Shown here: piece by piece, positions 48,823 to 64,000 of the stretch
Numbering within the stretch: position 1 is the stretch's first letter
Layout of the letters: each line of letters starts with the position of its first letter
From: Epiperipatus broadwayi
Lineage: Eukaryota; Onychophora; Udeonychophora; Euonychophora; Peripatidae
Assembly: GCA_028023455.1 (NCBI GenBank)
Contig: JAQFVV010013079.1
Coordinates: 1-64,000 of the forward strand
Direction of reading: 5' to 3'
DNA: 64,000 bases
Made by a program: the position numbers and the translations under genes
The notes under the pieces: generated by a model
What the model was told of the DNA's origin: nothing
The model's database searches: none
What the model saw: only the letters and a program-made list of their open reading frames with translations

Positions 48823-50510
48823 GTGCTGAGTAAACTAATAAGACAATTTATTTATTTTTTCACTTTTCTCTATACAACCTGCTGGGCTCACCACCCCAGA
48901 TCACAAAATACTATGCTGACCATCATCTGCCCTACTGTTGAACCTCTAACTCTAACCCTCATTTTTCTCCCCTATCTGGTGATTTAAATCCTAAAGCAAT
49001 ATTTGCTATACCAAATAATTAAAATCACATAAAAAAAATTTTTTTATTAACCTGCCATTCTCCTACTCTCATAGCCCCATTCATTGGAAAATTAAATTCA
49101 TTCATTTTTGCTGAAAGTAAAAATAAAAATTTTAAAAGCTATTATTGCAGTCACCCAGAATGTAACCAGCTTCATCATGCTTCCTTTGGTTCGGCCAGCC
49201 GAAGGCAGCTTCCATCTCCATGGATCCTGTCTCCAGAAATCTTCACAAATCATCATAAGTTTTCATAGATCTTCATTGCGAAGGAATGAGCTTGGACAAA
49301 GGAAAGTATAATTTATAAATGATAAAAAAATGAAATCTAAACTCTTAAATTTAAAATCTTTGAACTTTATTTGTTTCTAAAAATGAACTGTAAACTTTCT
49401 TTCCTGAACAAACCTGAACTTTATCTGTTATAAACTTTGCAATTTTAAACTCTGATCTAAAGTTAATGTAATCTCTAAAAATATGTATTTTTTTTATATT
49501 TTTATTCATGCTTAATAAGATCTGTTTGTAATAGGGTAGGGATTTGTGATTGCAAACTTATTTTTTTACTACAAATATTATTTAACCTACTTTTCTTTTA
49601 AATGCACAAATAACAATAAGTAGGTTAAATAATATTTTCATCTTTAAATTTAAGTTAAATATAATGTGTCATTTTAAAATGATTTTAAAACCTTAAACTA
49701 TAGATTTTTTTTTAGAATTAAATTAATAAAATGATTTAAATGTTAGTTGAGTGTAGGTGGCTGCTAGACTCATTTAAATATATATGTTAGTTTTAAAGGG
49801 GTTTTGATTTTGGACTATTTGTTTCGTAGTTGTGTCAATGCTGGTGGAGAGATATGTGGACATTTATATCAATTGTGAAGTGTGTTAGCACCTAGGGTAA
49901 TGAGTCCAACTGAATGCATGATCCCAAAGAGGTAGTCATATCATTGAAATGGACACAGACATGTTTCCTGCACTATTGATCCATTCCAGCCCTATGGATT
50001 CAGAGGATGAGCATGGCAAGATAGACCACTCTCCCATCCGTATGAAGCATTATTCTTTTTATTATATTACATGCATAATTCCTTCACCAGACAGACTACA
50101 TTTCCTGTATGGGATGAAGGTAATGTTTTCTCCAATAATATCATGCTGTTCAGATGCACATTCCTGTCAGAATGATGCCATGCTAACATGTTCACATTGC
50201 ATTGGTTGCTGATATATATCTGGAAGCGAGTGTTGGTGTGGCTGTGGACTTTTAGCCTGGAGTCAAATGTTTGAAAATCATTTAAGTGCATAGTCTAGGT
50301 AGCTCGTCTATACTCAACATTTTAAGATAAAAATTAAATTTTAAAAGAAGATAATAATACTGAAACCTAAAACATAATTTTTCTCTTATAATAATTTGTT
50401 TTTTAAGTTTGTGTGCTGTTAGTTATATATATGTCAATAAAACCACTTGCATGTTATTAGTATTGACAGTGATCTAGTGATTGTTTTTATTATTCTTTAT
50501 TAAAAGAAAT
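48823..50510. other. mixed region; unidentified less AT-rich block at ~49740-50330
   Basis: Most is featureless. Two places contain a 20+ bp inverted repeat related to AGTAGGTTAAATAAT (near 49580 and 49618). The block 49740-50330 is less AT-biased and has an 87-codon plus frame and a 74-codon minus frame. Neither shows a recognisable domain, so it may be an old transposon or exon remnant. Confidence 0.4.
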
Positions 50511-51275
50511 ATATTTAATAAATGTTTTAATCCTCTGCTACTTCATGAGCTAGTGGCTAGGGCTGGCGTTCATGATCTTAACAGTGCGTATCTGTCTACT
50601 TTATAAATTTTCTAGGTTCAAATAATCTAGTGGTGCCCTGTACAGCAGATACAGTAAGACTGGGATATTTTAGATTTTCTCCAACAAAACTTTGTTTAGT
50701 AATTAAAAAGACAAAACATTGGTTAGTAAATAAAAGAAAGAAAAAAAATGCTGACTAAACTTTTCTTTCCACCCCAGCTAAGATTATACCTCTTCCCTCA
50801 AAAGTTCCCTTTTTCCTACATTTTATTATTAATTTAGGCAAGTTAAATGGTTGGATTTCGAATAAGACTTTTTCCAAAAAAACATTAAATATTACGTTTT
50901 TATTCCTGGCATTTATTTTCCCAGATATGTGCAATTTTTCTTACTGGCAGTACTTTTTACAAGATATTCAAACTATAGCTTTATATAATATAGATAAAAA
51001 AATATTTCACTTTAAAAGATTTTCTTAGAGTATTCATGATTTATTAAACATCATGCCACATTGGGAGTCCAATTATAACATGGGAAAGAAGTGAGAATCC
51101 CAGTCCTACCGTATCTGCCATATAGGGTACCAGTAAATCATTTGAACCTAGAAAATGTATAGAGTAGCAGATACACACTGTTAAAAATCCAACTTTTATT
51201 TTATTGACCATTTGCCCTTGCCACTAGCTCATGGAGTAGCAGAGGTTTTAAACGATATTTATTAAAAAAATAAAC
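50511..51275. mobile_element. foldback family E with ~420-bp spacer
   Basis: The left arm (about 50511-50672) and right arm (about 51088-51275) are inverted repeats. Shared blocks include CATGAGCTAGTGGC, TTTTCTAGGTTCAAAT, and GCAGATAC-GTA-GACTGGGAT or their complements. The spacer is unrelated AT-rich DNA. A B-box-like AGGTTCAAAT occurs in each arm, so the arms may be tRNA-derived SINE copies in opposite orientation. Confidence 0.7.
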
Positions 51276-52689
51276 TAGAGCACTGCCGGTACTAATAACA
51301 CAACAGACAACCCTGTTCTTCCATCCTACCCAATGCTTGTCAACAAGAATTAAATAAAATAGATCTTCAAAAATGGACATGTGGGCCACCCAGTAGACTA
51401 GATTGAAATACTATGACTGTCTAGTCACCATAACACCTGCAGATAATATTTAAATACTATCTACCAAATAAGAATTCGAATACGAATTAATTATATAAGT
51501 ATTATTTCATAGACGCAATCTTTAGATATTGTGTGTATATGATTTACATAAAATGAATTGAAAGTTTTCTGGTGGCCATTGTCCCTTGTATAAAAAAAAA
51601 TATACGGGAAAAATATATTTATGAGCATCAGTTGATAGCTGACCTCAAGTGCCAGACTCACTATTATGGTGAGAATTATATTTTCCCTACTTTTCCCATC
51701 TCCCGAGATGCCTGACCCAAACTAGCTCATTCTCAGGGTTGGGAGGAAAACCTATCGGATAAATGGAGAAAATAAAAAAATGTGGATTTGAAGGTAACAT
51801 ATACTGAACCTATAAACATATCTATTCACATCAGTCATATTTGAATAATTTGCACTTTATTTGGAAGGTAAAGCTATAGGAAAATATAAACGAAAAGCAA
51901 TAGGTAACTTCAACGCCAAGGTAAATATATAGATTTTATTATTGATATTTTAACATATTATTTATAAAATTAAATTATATCATTCCCAGCTGAAAATATA
52001 ATAAACCCCAAACCATAAATAAAATAATAAAAAAAAACTTAATATATGACAAATAAATATTAATTTACAAAAAAAATTTATATACAGTTATATGCAATAA
52101 TTTAATACCATAGACTAATCAAATAAAATTATTATGAGGGCAACGAGAAGCAATTCCGAGTTATATTAAAAAAATACAAAATTCATATTACCTGATGAAC
52201 CCTGGGGTCTGGATTATAATATAGTCAATCACATAATGTAACTGGTTGAATTCCATGGTCCTGAAGTACTCAAAGTTTTCTTTATGAAAGCGTGATATTG
52301 TTTCTTTTTGTAAAGTTCGGCATTACCATGTATTTGGATTATGGATAAGATGCGACTTAAGTTCTCAGTGATGTAGTCTTCCAAAATGAATTTATTCATA
52401 CTTTATGAGACACAATTCTCCCCATTTTGTCCTATGTTAGGTAGTACAGATTATTCACAAGGTGCTCAGGTTCTTCTGCAGGCAGGCAGTGGGTAGAGTC
52501 AGCTTCATATCAGCAGCAGATGGTGAAGCCCTTCACATATCAGTGATTACCCTGTCATGATAAATGTTGGTCTTAATATACCCACAATTCTCTCCTGCTC
52601 AGCTGTTTCAATCTAACTGTCTTCAACTGCTTTTTCCACTTTCCCAGCAAAAAATTTTATTGGATCTCCAATCTATTTCCTTTCTTGAA

Positions 52690-52985
52690 TACTTTTTAAA
52701 AATATTTCTTTTTTTTGTTTCTTTCCTTTGTATTTTGGTGCCATCATTCCTGGTCTTTTTAATTCACAATACATTCTTTGGCTTTCTCAAAATTTTCTTT
52801 TTTTAAAGTAATTAATGATTGCTATACAACCTATTTCTTTTTTTTTGTTTCTTTAACATTTCCTTACATTTCCTTTGTCTTTTGGTGCCATCATTCCTGG
52901 TCTTTTTAGTTCACAATACATTCCTTGGCTTTCTCTGAATTTTCATTTTTTTAAGTAATTAATGATTGCTATACAACTCAGAATT
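52690..52985. repeat. imperfect tandem duplication (~150-bp unit)
   Basis: CCTTTGTATTTTGGTGCCATC, CATTCCTGGTCTTTTTAATTC and AAGTAATTAATGATTGCTAT each occur twice in order, first about 52720-52830 and again about 52870-52977, with a few differences. Confidence 0.85.
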
Positions 52986-53475
52986 GTTTGGAGGCATATA
53001 CAATATTTCTTTTTGCTACCCTCATTAATTTGAGATATGGTTGAAAGAAAAATCTATATTTGAGACAATCTTAAACAATATATATATAAAAAATATTTGC
53101 ACATAACTATATTTTTCAAATTTATAATATTTTAAAAATAAAACATTCTAAAATAAATAATTACACCTAATTAATCCCTTCCCCATTTGTTTTCTTTTAA
53201 AAAAAATATTCCAAATTGATTCATGTACATATATATGTCTAATTCCTTATACATTTTTAACCTCTTAATGACAGTTTAAATGAGTATATGCATTAAGGAT
53301 AATATGTTAGTGTTATTTAACTTTCTTGTAACAGGGTTTGAACCCAGCTACTGTTACAATATATATATATACACATTATGATCACTAGATGGAGCTTTAC
53401 CAATAGATCCTAACAAGCTTTTGTTTACATAAACGCCAAGAGAGATAGAATTCAATATCTCTTTCATTGTCTCCA

Positions 53476-53522
53476 CCTTCAGATCAGCTGATTTCAAGCT
53501 AGTTGGCTCATGTCAGTGAAGG
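53476..53522 (-). ncRNA. hammerhead-like motif, family B (core with 2-nt insertion)
   Basis: Minus strand: stem I CCTTCA/TGAAGG, 6 perfect pairs. Core CTGACATGA, two bases longer than CTGANGA. Weak stem II AGC/GCT, GAAA, stem III ATC-(AGCT)-GAT, and cleavage triplet AUC. Same helices as family A with compensatory differences in stem I. Activity is doubtful because of the core insertion. Confidence 0.6.
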
Positions 53523-53886
53523 ATAGGGATTAGAAACTAGATCTAAATACTAACTCTTCAGCATTTATGAAACATGTTTCTATCAGTTTGAAAGCATGAA
53601 ATTTTTCAGATACGTAAATATCTTCAAATCCAGCCAAACAAACTAGACAGCTATATGGATCTGAAATCAGTTCAGTTTCACCATATAGTAAAAGCCTCTG
53701 CAATATATATCATTGCAAACATTCAAGGGTACATTTATGATAAACAAAACAGGTTATAAATTTCATAACTTGCTTTAACTTGCATTTTATGATCACTAGA
53801 TGGAGCTTTACCAATAGCTTCTAACAAGCTTTTGTTTATATAAACACCGAGAAAGATAGAATTCAATATCTCTTTCATTGTCTCCA

Positions 53887-53933
53887 CCTTCTGACCAGCT
53901 GGTTTCAAGCTAGTTGGCTCACATCAGTGAAGG
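53887..53933 (-). ncRNA. hammerhead-like motif, family B, second unit
   Basis: Core CTGATGTGA (two extra bases). Stem III is ACC-(AGCT)-GGT, a compensated change from ATC/GAT, with a GUC triplet. The first stem I pair is lost (A opposite A) but the next five pair. Confidence 0.55.
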
Positions 53934-54419
53934 GTAGGGACTAGAAACTAGATCTAAATACTAACTCTAAAATCAGCATTTATGAAACATGTTTCTATCA
54001 GTTTGAAAGCATGACATAAGCCAACTACCTTGAAACCAGCTGGTCTGAAGGTGGAGACAATGAAAGAAATATTGAATTCTATCTCTCTCAGTTTTTATGT
54101 AAACAAAAGCTTGTTAGGAGCTATTTGTAAAGCTTCATCTAGTGATCATAAAATGCAAGCTAAAGCAAGTTACAAAAATAGAACTTGTTTTGTTTATCAT
54201 AAATGTACCCTTGAAGGTTTTTGCAATAATATATATTGCAGAGGCTTTTACTATATGGTGAAACTGAATTGATTTCAGACCCATATAGCTGTCTAGTTTG
54301 TTTAGCTGGATTTGAAGATATTTACGTATCTGAAAAATTCATGCTTTCAAACTGATAGAAACATGTTTCATAAATGCTGATTTTAGAGTTAGTATTTAGA
54401 TCTAGTTTCTAATCCCTAC

Positions 54420-54466
54420 CCTTCACTGGCATGAGTCAACTAGCTTGAAATCAGCTGGTCTGAAGG
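54420..54466 (+). ncRNA. hammerhead-like motif, family B, inverted arm
   Basis: CCTTCA/TGAAGG stem I and GAAA are kept. The core reads CTGGCATGA, and stem III has one wobble/mismatch (ATC against GGT). Probably inactive. A further 5'-truncated copy lies at the inversion point (about 54012-54050) with stem III ACC/GGT. Confidence 0.55.
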
Positions 54467-54609
54467 TGGAGACAATGAAAGAGATATTGAATTCTATCTC
54501 TTTTGGCATTTAGTAAACAAAAGCTTGTTAGGAGCTATTGATAAAGCTCCATCTAGTGATCTAAAATGCAAGCTAAAGCAAGTTACGAAATTTATAATTT
54601 GTTTTGTTT

Positions 54610-55269
54610 ATATATATATATACATAATTATAAAAGTCAAATTTTTAGAAAAAAAAACTTATGACTTAATTAGAAAGAAAGTTGAGTGAGATCCCAAAAA
54701 TGCTGAAGGGTATCTAGATATAGATTTAAATGGTATTCTTATAAAACTCTTAAGTGGATTAATTATCTAGGATTTGAATTTACTGAATCATTTAAATTAT
54801 TTCATTAATAAAATATTTTATATTGCTAAAAATTATTAACAGGTTATTCCTTTTATGACTAATATGACTATGGAAAATAATTAAAATTAAGCTTTTAATC
54901 ACTAGATCTCTATTCAATGCAATAATTAAGATGTAACACTCTTCTTAATCAAGTAAAATTAAAGTGATACTTTCTAAAGTTCTGTCTAATATTATCAAAT
55001 AGTTAACACAATCCATGCATACATTAAATTATAGTGCTCATGTACCATGTGATTACATGTATAACATGCATAATTCCAGTTTGTTATATCAAATATAAAT
55101 TTTTATTTTCTCTGAAGAAATCCAGTCAGCATTACATTAGCATTTTTATTATTTATCAAACTCGAAAATATTATATGTAAAAACAATCACATCATTTAAA
55201 AAATCTAGATATCTTAAATAATACTCATATATATTATTTTTTTTAGTTTTTCATTTTAATCAACGAAAT
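54610..55269. other. AT-rich region, no gene recognised
   Basis: No feature assignable. Confidence 0.5.
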
Positions 55270-57900
<2,631 letters not shown>

Positions 57901-59276
57901 ATGGAAGTCTAAATTTCCAATCAAATATTTTTTTATCACCTTCCATCTTTGATCACTCTCTTTGCCTTGGTTGATCATGTTACATTCTCCTAAAAATAAA
58001 AACCATAATTTAGATTTATTTATCAAATTCCTAAATATCTAAAACAACAATCATTTACATACACATTTATATTGCCTTCAAAAACTCAACTGATAATCCA
58101 ATTAAGAATTATCAGATAACTAGGGACAAAATCTTAGTATTTTACGTTCATACATTCAGAATTAAAAATCCAATAAACTCGAAATCCTGGATTATGCAAA
58201 TTAGTGAAAATCATACAGAGTAATAACCGTGAGTGTATATTTAAAATTTGTTACGCTTTGTTTTTAACCTGTCAAAAAGGAATCAAATGTTCTTCTTTCA
58301 GTTAACCCCAAATTTCTTTCTGTAACCTTGTGTATGTGTAAGTGTTTTTATTAGTATCTTTTAAACTTTTTTATTTCAAATACATTATACAAAACTTCCT
58401 GCTGCCTTTTATAAAAATTAAACTATATATTTTTGAGGGTTTTTTTATATCTTAAAGACGTAATTCAGACGGTAAAGAAAAAGTCCCTTTTATAAGAAAC
58501 TTTGAGTGAACTTGAGTTCATATTGATTTATTAAAAAAAATATAGAGTTATATTGCCTTTATAATTTTATATGTCAATAGAATTGATTTCTTAACTAAAG
58601 TCTTTGATTTTTGGAACTACTTTTTATTAATACTTTTATTAAATATTTATGAAATGTTCAATTGACATATATATATAAACTGGAAAAATATATACAATAT
58701 TAATACGAGTTTTTGTGTATGTGTTTTGATTTTTTTTTTTTCCTTTTAATTTTTAAAAAATTTATTTGTTTAATATGTAAAGTCTCAGTCATAAAAAAAT
58801 TTTGTAAATTTTAATTGTAAATTAAATTTTCCTTTGAATATTAAATATACGATTATCAGTAACACTATTATAGGATACATGATCAATGGTATTTACTAAA
58901 TCTCTCAATAGAAATCAGAGGCGAGTAAAAACTGAGTTTAAAAAATAAATAAATAAATAACATTTTTACTTTTTCAAAAAAACAATCAAAAAAATTACAA
59001 ATTATAATATATATAAACACCTATTACATAAATAAGTATTTCAAAAACAAAAATTTTCTGCTGATGAAGCAAAAGATATCATCAAATAATAAGTAAACAG
59101 AAAGTTGGACCAGCATGTTCTATATGTGAATATATTTGTAGTTTGTATATTCACCACAAACCACATTTTTAGAGTAGTCCCTCCCCCTGTCTTTTTGATT
59201 TTTTTTCGGAATGGCCATACTTTTTTTGAGTGGTTGTTTATTATTATCATTAACATCATCACCATCATCATGGTGA
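57901..59276. other. AT-rich region, no gene recognised
   Basis: No domain or repeat assigned. A short tRNA-like or protein signal was looked for and not found. Confidence 0.45.
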
Positions 59277-59454
<178 letters not shown>

Positions 59455-59455
<1 letters not shown>

Positions 59456-59633
59456 AGAGGATTCCTGGATTCTTTTTATTCCTGCATAAATTCTATATCT
59501 TGTGTTGGTCAGAGGATATTCATTTATTATTTAACACTTGCAAAGCGTTTGCACAATTGGCTTGAAAGGCCTATATGAATGTAATTACAATTACATACAG
59601 ATGCTATAAAAATAAATGCTTATTTATATATAT
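59455..59633 (+). repeat. LINE/SINE-like 3' tail, copy 1
   Basis: About 165-bp block repeated at 59798-59965. Shared: GGATTC-TGGATTCTTTTTAT, ATAAATTCTATATCTTGTGT, TTGCACAATTGGCTTGAAAG. It ends with a run resembling the GCTATAAAATAAATG-type end seen before ATT repeats in L2/CR1-related elements. The upstream body is not recognisable. Confidence 0.65.
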
Positions 59634-59797
59634 GATTAAGTTTCAGTTGAAATGACGTATAGTAAATTCTAGAAAATTTCATCAGCATCATTCATTCGGG
59701 CATTGTATATAGTAATTTAAAGTGACCGTTCTATCATCACACCTTCTGTACCAGTACTTCAGATTTGCTCATATATAAATATTTGAGTCGTAGGAAT

Positions 59798-62579
<2,782 letters not shown>

Positions 62580-62794
62580 CATACCAAACTCTCCATACAA
62601 TAGAATCACCAAGTGAAAGGCTTCATAATCAATGGATACAAAAAGGTAGTCACAAGCTAGAAACTAGTCTGGAAATGTTGGATGAGTAGGCAATAGATAG
62701 GGATTTTATGTGTGAACATTCTTGCATCCATTGATTATAAGGACTTGCATTTGGAGGTATTATTGTGTAGAGAATTTGGTACCCCTATTAACAG
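62580..62794. mobile_element. foldback family D palindrome, third copy
   Basis: Left arm from ATACCAAACTCTCCATACAA, right arm ending at GAGAATTTGGTACC. The inner right part is GGATGAGTAGGCAATAGATA, as in the copy at 36675. The left arm is partly degraded. Confidence 0.7.
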
Positions 62795-63332
62795 CATGTG
62801 TAAGCATATGAAAAGATGATTATGTGATGTTTTGACTGACTTATAACTTAATATATATATATTTTCTTATTTTACTATTATTTTTTAAATTTATTTTGAA
62901 ATGTATTTTATGTTTTAATTATTGTTATAGTATGATAAAGAAGGAAATGATTTTTTTTAAATTCAATTTTAGATATAAGAAATATTGTAATTGAATAAAA
63001 TGATTTTTTTATTATTGCTATTATTGTTTTAAAAAACTCAATTGTTTTTTACTCTTTTGTGCTTCATTGAATAACAAAAATGACAGTTCAAAATATTCTT
63101 AGAAAATTTGCAATTAGATTTATATAACAATCAAAGTTTATGCATTTTTAAAATCATGATATTTAAATAAAATTGTAACTATTATTTTAAAGAAATATTT
63201 CACAATAAAAATAATACTTTGGTACTGTGGTATTAGATCTGCGACATGAAGAATTATAATCGTTTAATCATTATAATTAATTAGGTTATTAAATCAAAAA
63301 CATATTTTAAAATCTACATTAAAAAAAAAAAC
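62795..63332. other. AT-rich region, no gene recognised
   Basis: No assignable feature. Confidence 0.5.
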
Positions 63333-63587
63333 AATTTAACAAAAAAAAATACGAAAAGCATTAATGTGAAGAATAGTTAAAATGCATGTTTAAATCAAAT
63401 TGAGTGTGTGTTTGCACATGCATAATCTGCATAATCTATTTTAATATATTGTACAGGCTTACATCTGCATTTATATATGTAATATATGTGGGATTCGAAC
63501 TCAGACTTTCACACGACCTACAACTCTCAGTGCCATCTTATATTGCTGGCTCACCTGATCACACAATGTTGAAAAGATAAATAATCA

Positions 63588-63626
63588 CCAATATACATAT
63601 TTCGTGCTAAAACAGCACTCATTAAA
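63588..63626 (-). pseudogene. hammerhead relic, family C left arm
   Basis: Minus strand: stem II GTGCT/AGCAC and GAAA with the 3' part (ATATTGG) are kept, but the core reads TTAATGA and the stem I 5' strand is lost. Inactive. Confidence 0.65.
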
Positions 63627-63697
63627 GTATGAAGATTGGTTATCTTAATATAAAGCTGAGTATTAATTGTATATATGTGTGGAGATGGTAATCTGAT

Positions 63698-63739
63698 CCA
63701 ACTGATGAGTGCTGGGTTAGCACGAAATACATATATTGG
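63698..63739 (+). ncRNA. hammerhead ribozyme, family C, intact core
   Basis: Stem I CCAA (63698-63701), core CTGATGA (63702-63708), stem II GTGCT/AGCAC (63709-63713, 63719-63723) with loop GGGTT, GAAA (63724-63727). Stem III has 2 bp (AT/AT) with loop ACAT, cleavage nucleotide A at 63735 (triplet AUA), and stem I TTGG (63736-63739). All core positions are satisfied, but stem I is only 4 bp and stem III 2 bp. Such minimal stem III hammerheads are known in retrozymes and PLEs and may act as dimers. Confidence 0.78.
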
Positions 63740-63792
63740 TGATTATTTATTTTTTCAACATGTGTGTGATCAACTGAGTCAGCAATATAAGA

Positions 63793-63838
63793 TGGCTCTG
63801 AGAGTTGTAGGTCGTGTGAAAGTCTGAGTTCGAATCCC
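63793..63838 (+). promoter_or_regulatory. putative internal pol III promoter (A/B boxes)
   Basis: TGGCTCTGAGAG (A-box-like) and GAGTTCGAATCCC (good B-box), about 22 nt apart, downstream of the family C hammerhead. Spacing is shorter than in tRNA genes. A mirrored B-box lies at 63490-63502 in the left arm. Confidence 0.45.
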
Positions 63839-64000
63839 GCATATATTACATATATAAATGCAGGTGTAAGCCTGTACAATGTATTAAAATAGATTATGCA
63901 AAATATGCACGTGCAAACACACACTCAATTTGATTTAAACACGCATTTTAACTATTCTTCACATTAATGCTTTTCTTATTTTTTTTTTTTTTGTTAAATT

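Larger units (their letters stand above)
53375..54609. mobile_element. family B: palindromic array of ~411-bp hammerhead-like units
   Basis: Two plus-oriented units start at TGATCA 53379 and 53790 (411 bp apart). The second is cut at about 54011, where the sequence inverts. It continues in the opposite orientation, with TGATCA at 54143 and TGATCT at 54557 (414 bp). The units are diverged homologues of family A: shared GATCAGCTGATTTCAAGCT, AAGCATGAA-TTTTTCAGA, CAGTTTCACCA-ATAGT and CTGCAATATATATCATTGCA. It is bounded by TA repeats at 53361-53370 and from 54609. Each unit has the hammerhead helices, but with two extra bases in the core. Confidence 0.88.
63333..64000. mobile_element. hammerhead family C foldback with tRNA-like arms
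   Basis: The left arm (63333-63622) and right arm (63703-64000) are inverted repeats of about 290 bp around an ~80-bp spacer. The outer ends are AATTTAAC-A-run on the left and T-run-GTTAAATT on the right, at the window edge. Each arm has a B-box-like sequence (right arm GAGTTCGAATCCC at 63826-63838, with an A-box-like TGGCTCTGAGAG at 63793-63804). The right arm begins with a hammerhead. Hammerhead plus internal pol III promoter is the known layout of the schistosome SM-alpha repeats. The open frame 63640-63924 on the minus strand is not credible. Confidence 0.82.

Noticed and set aside
49949-50291. 87- and 74-codon frames in a less AT-rich block
   Set aside because: Overlapping on opposite strands, no recognisable domain, no splice or start context that decides between them.

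Overview
This is a very AT-rich, repeat-saturated stretch of a eukaryotic nuclear genome, most likely an invertebrate animal. The evidence is long (TA)n, (GATA)n and (ATT)n microsatellites, an RTE-type LINE family, Penelope-like elements (PLEs) with GIY-YIG endonucleases, tRNA-derived SINEs and many foldback elements. I cannot name the species or phylum. There are no bacterial operons, tRNA or rRNA genes, and no complete host gene. The only host-gene candidate is one 273-nt possible internal exon (9908-10180).

Layout. 1-6.2 kb: AT-rich DNA with little recognisable. 6.2-15.5 kb: decayed RTE copies on both strands, tRNA-derived SINEs, a nested foldback (7.3-8.2 kb) and the candidate exon. 16-19 kb: (TA)n and a hairpin element. 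19.37-21.32 kb: a palindromic tandem array of 408-419 bp units (family A) carrying hammerhead ribozymes. 22.9-26.2 kb: the best RTE copy, with endonuclease and reverse transcriptase split by one frameshift. 26.2-27.7 kb: 5'-truncated PLE-1. 27.8-32.3 kb: first copy of an unclassified 4.5-kb repeat. 32.3-34.1 kb: a young 5'-truncated RTE copy. 36-37.4 kb: an antisense RTE relic with a nested foldback. 39.6-40.1 kb: hammerhead family C. 40.1-44.7 kb: second copy of the 4.5-kb repeat. 45.6 kb: a piece of hammerhead family B. 46.2-47.3 kb: gag-like relic. 47.4-48.8 kb: PLE-2. 50.5-51.3 kb: long-spacer foldback. 53.4-54.6 kb: family B array. 55.3-57.9 kb: antisense RTE relic split by a (GATA)n tract of about 680 bp. 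59.3-60.2 kb: two LINE/SINE-like tails with (ATT)n. 63.3-64 kb: foldback family C with a complete hammerhead motif and a pol III-like box.

The main result is that three repeat families (A, B, C) encode the type-I hammerhead fold with a very short stem III. In family A the core, stem I, stem II, stem III and an AUC cleavage triplet are all present in three copies. Two of these lie 414 nt apart in the same orientation, which would release unit-length RNA. Families A and B show compensatory changes in stems I and III. The same window holds PLE relics, the class of retroelement known elsewhere to carry hammerheads and proposed to mobilise small hammerhead 'retrozymes'. Many of these elements abut (TA)n tracts, suggesting that TA microsatellites are insertion sites or are generated at element ends. 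All of this comes from reading the sequence by eye; no alignment, folding or database search was run.
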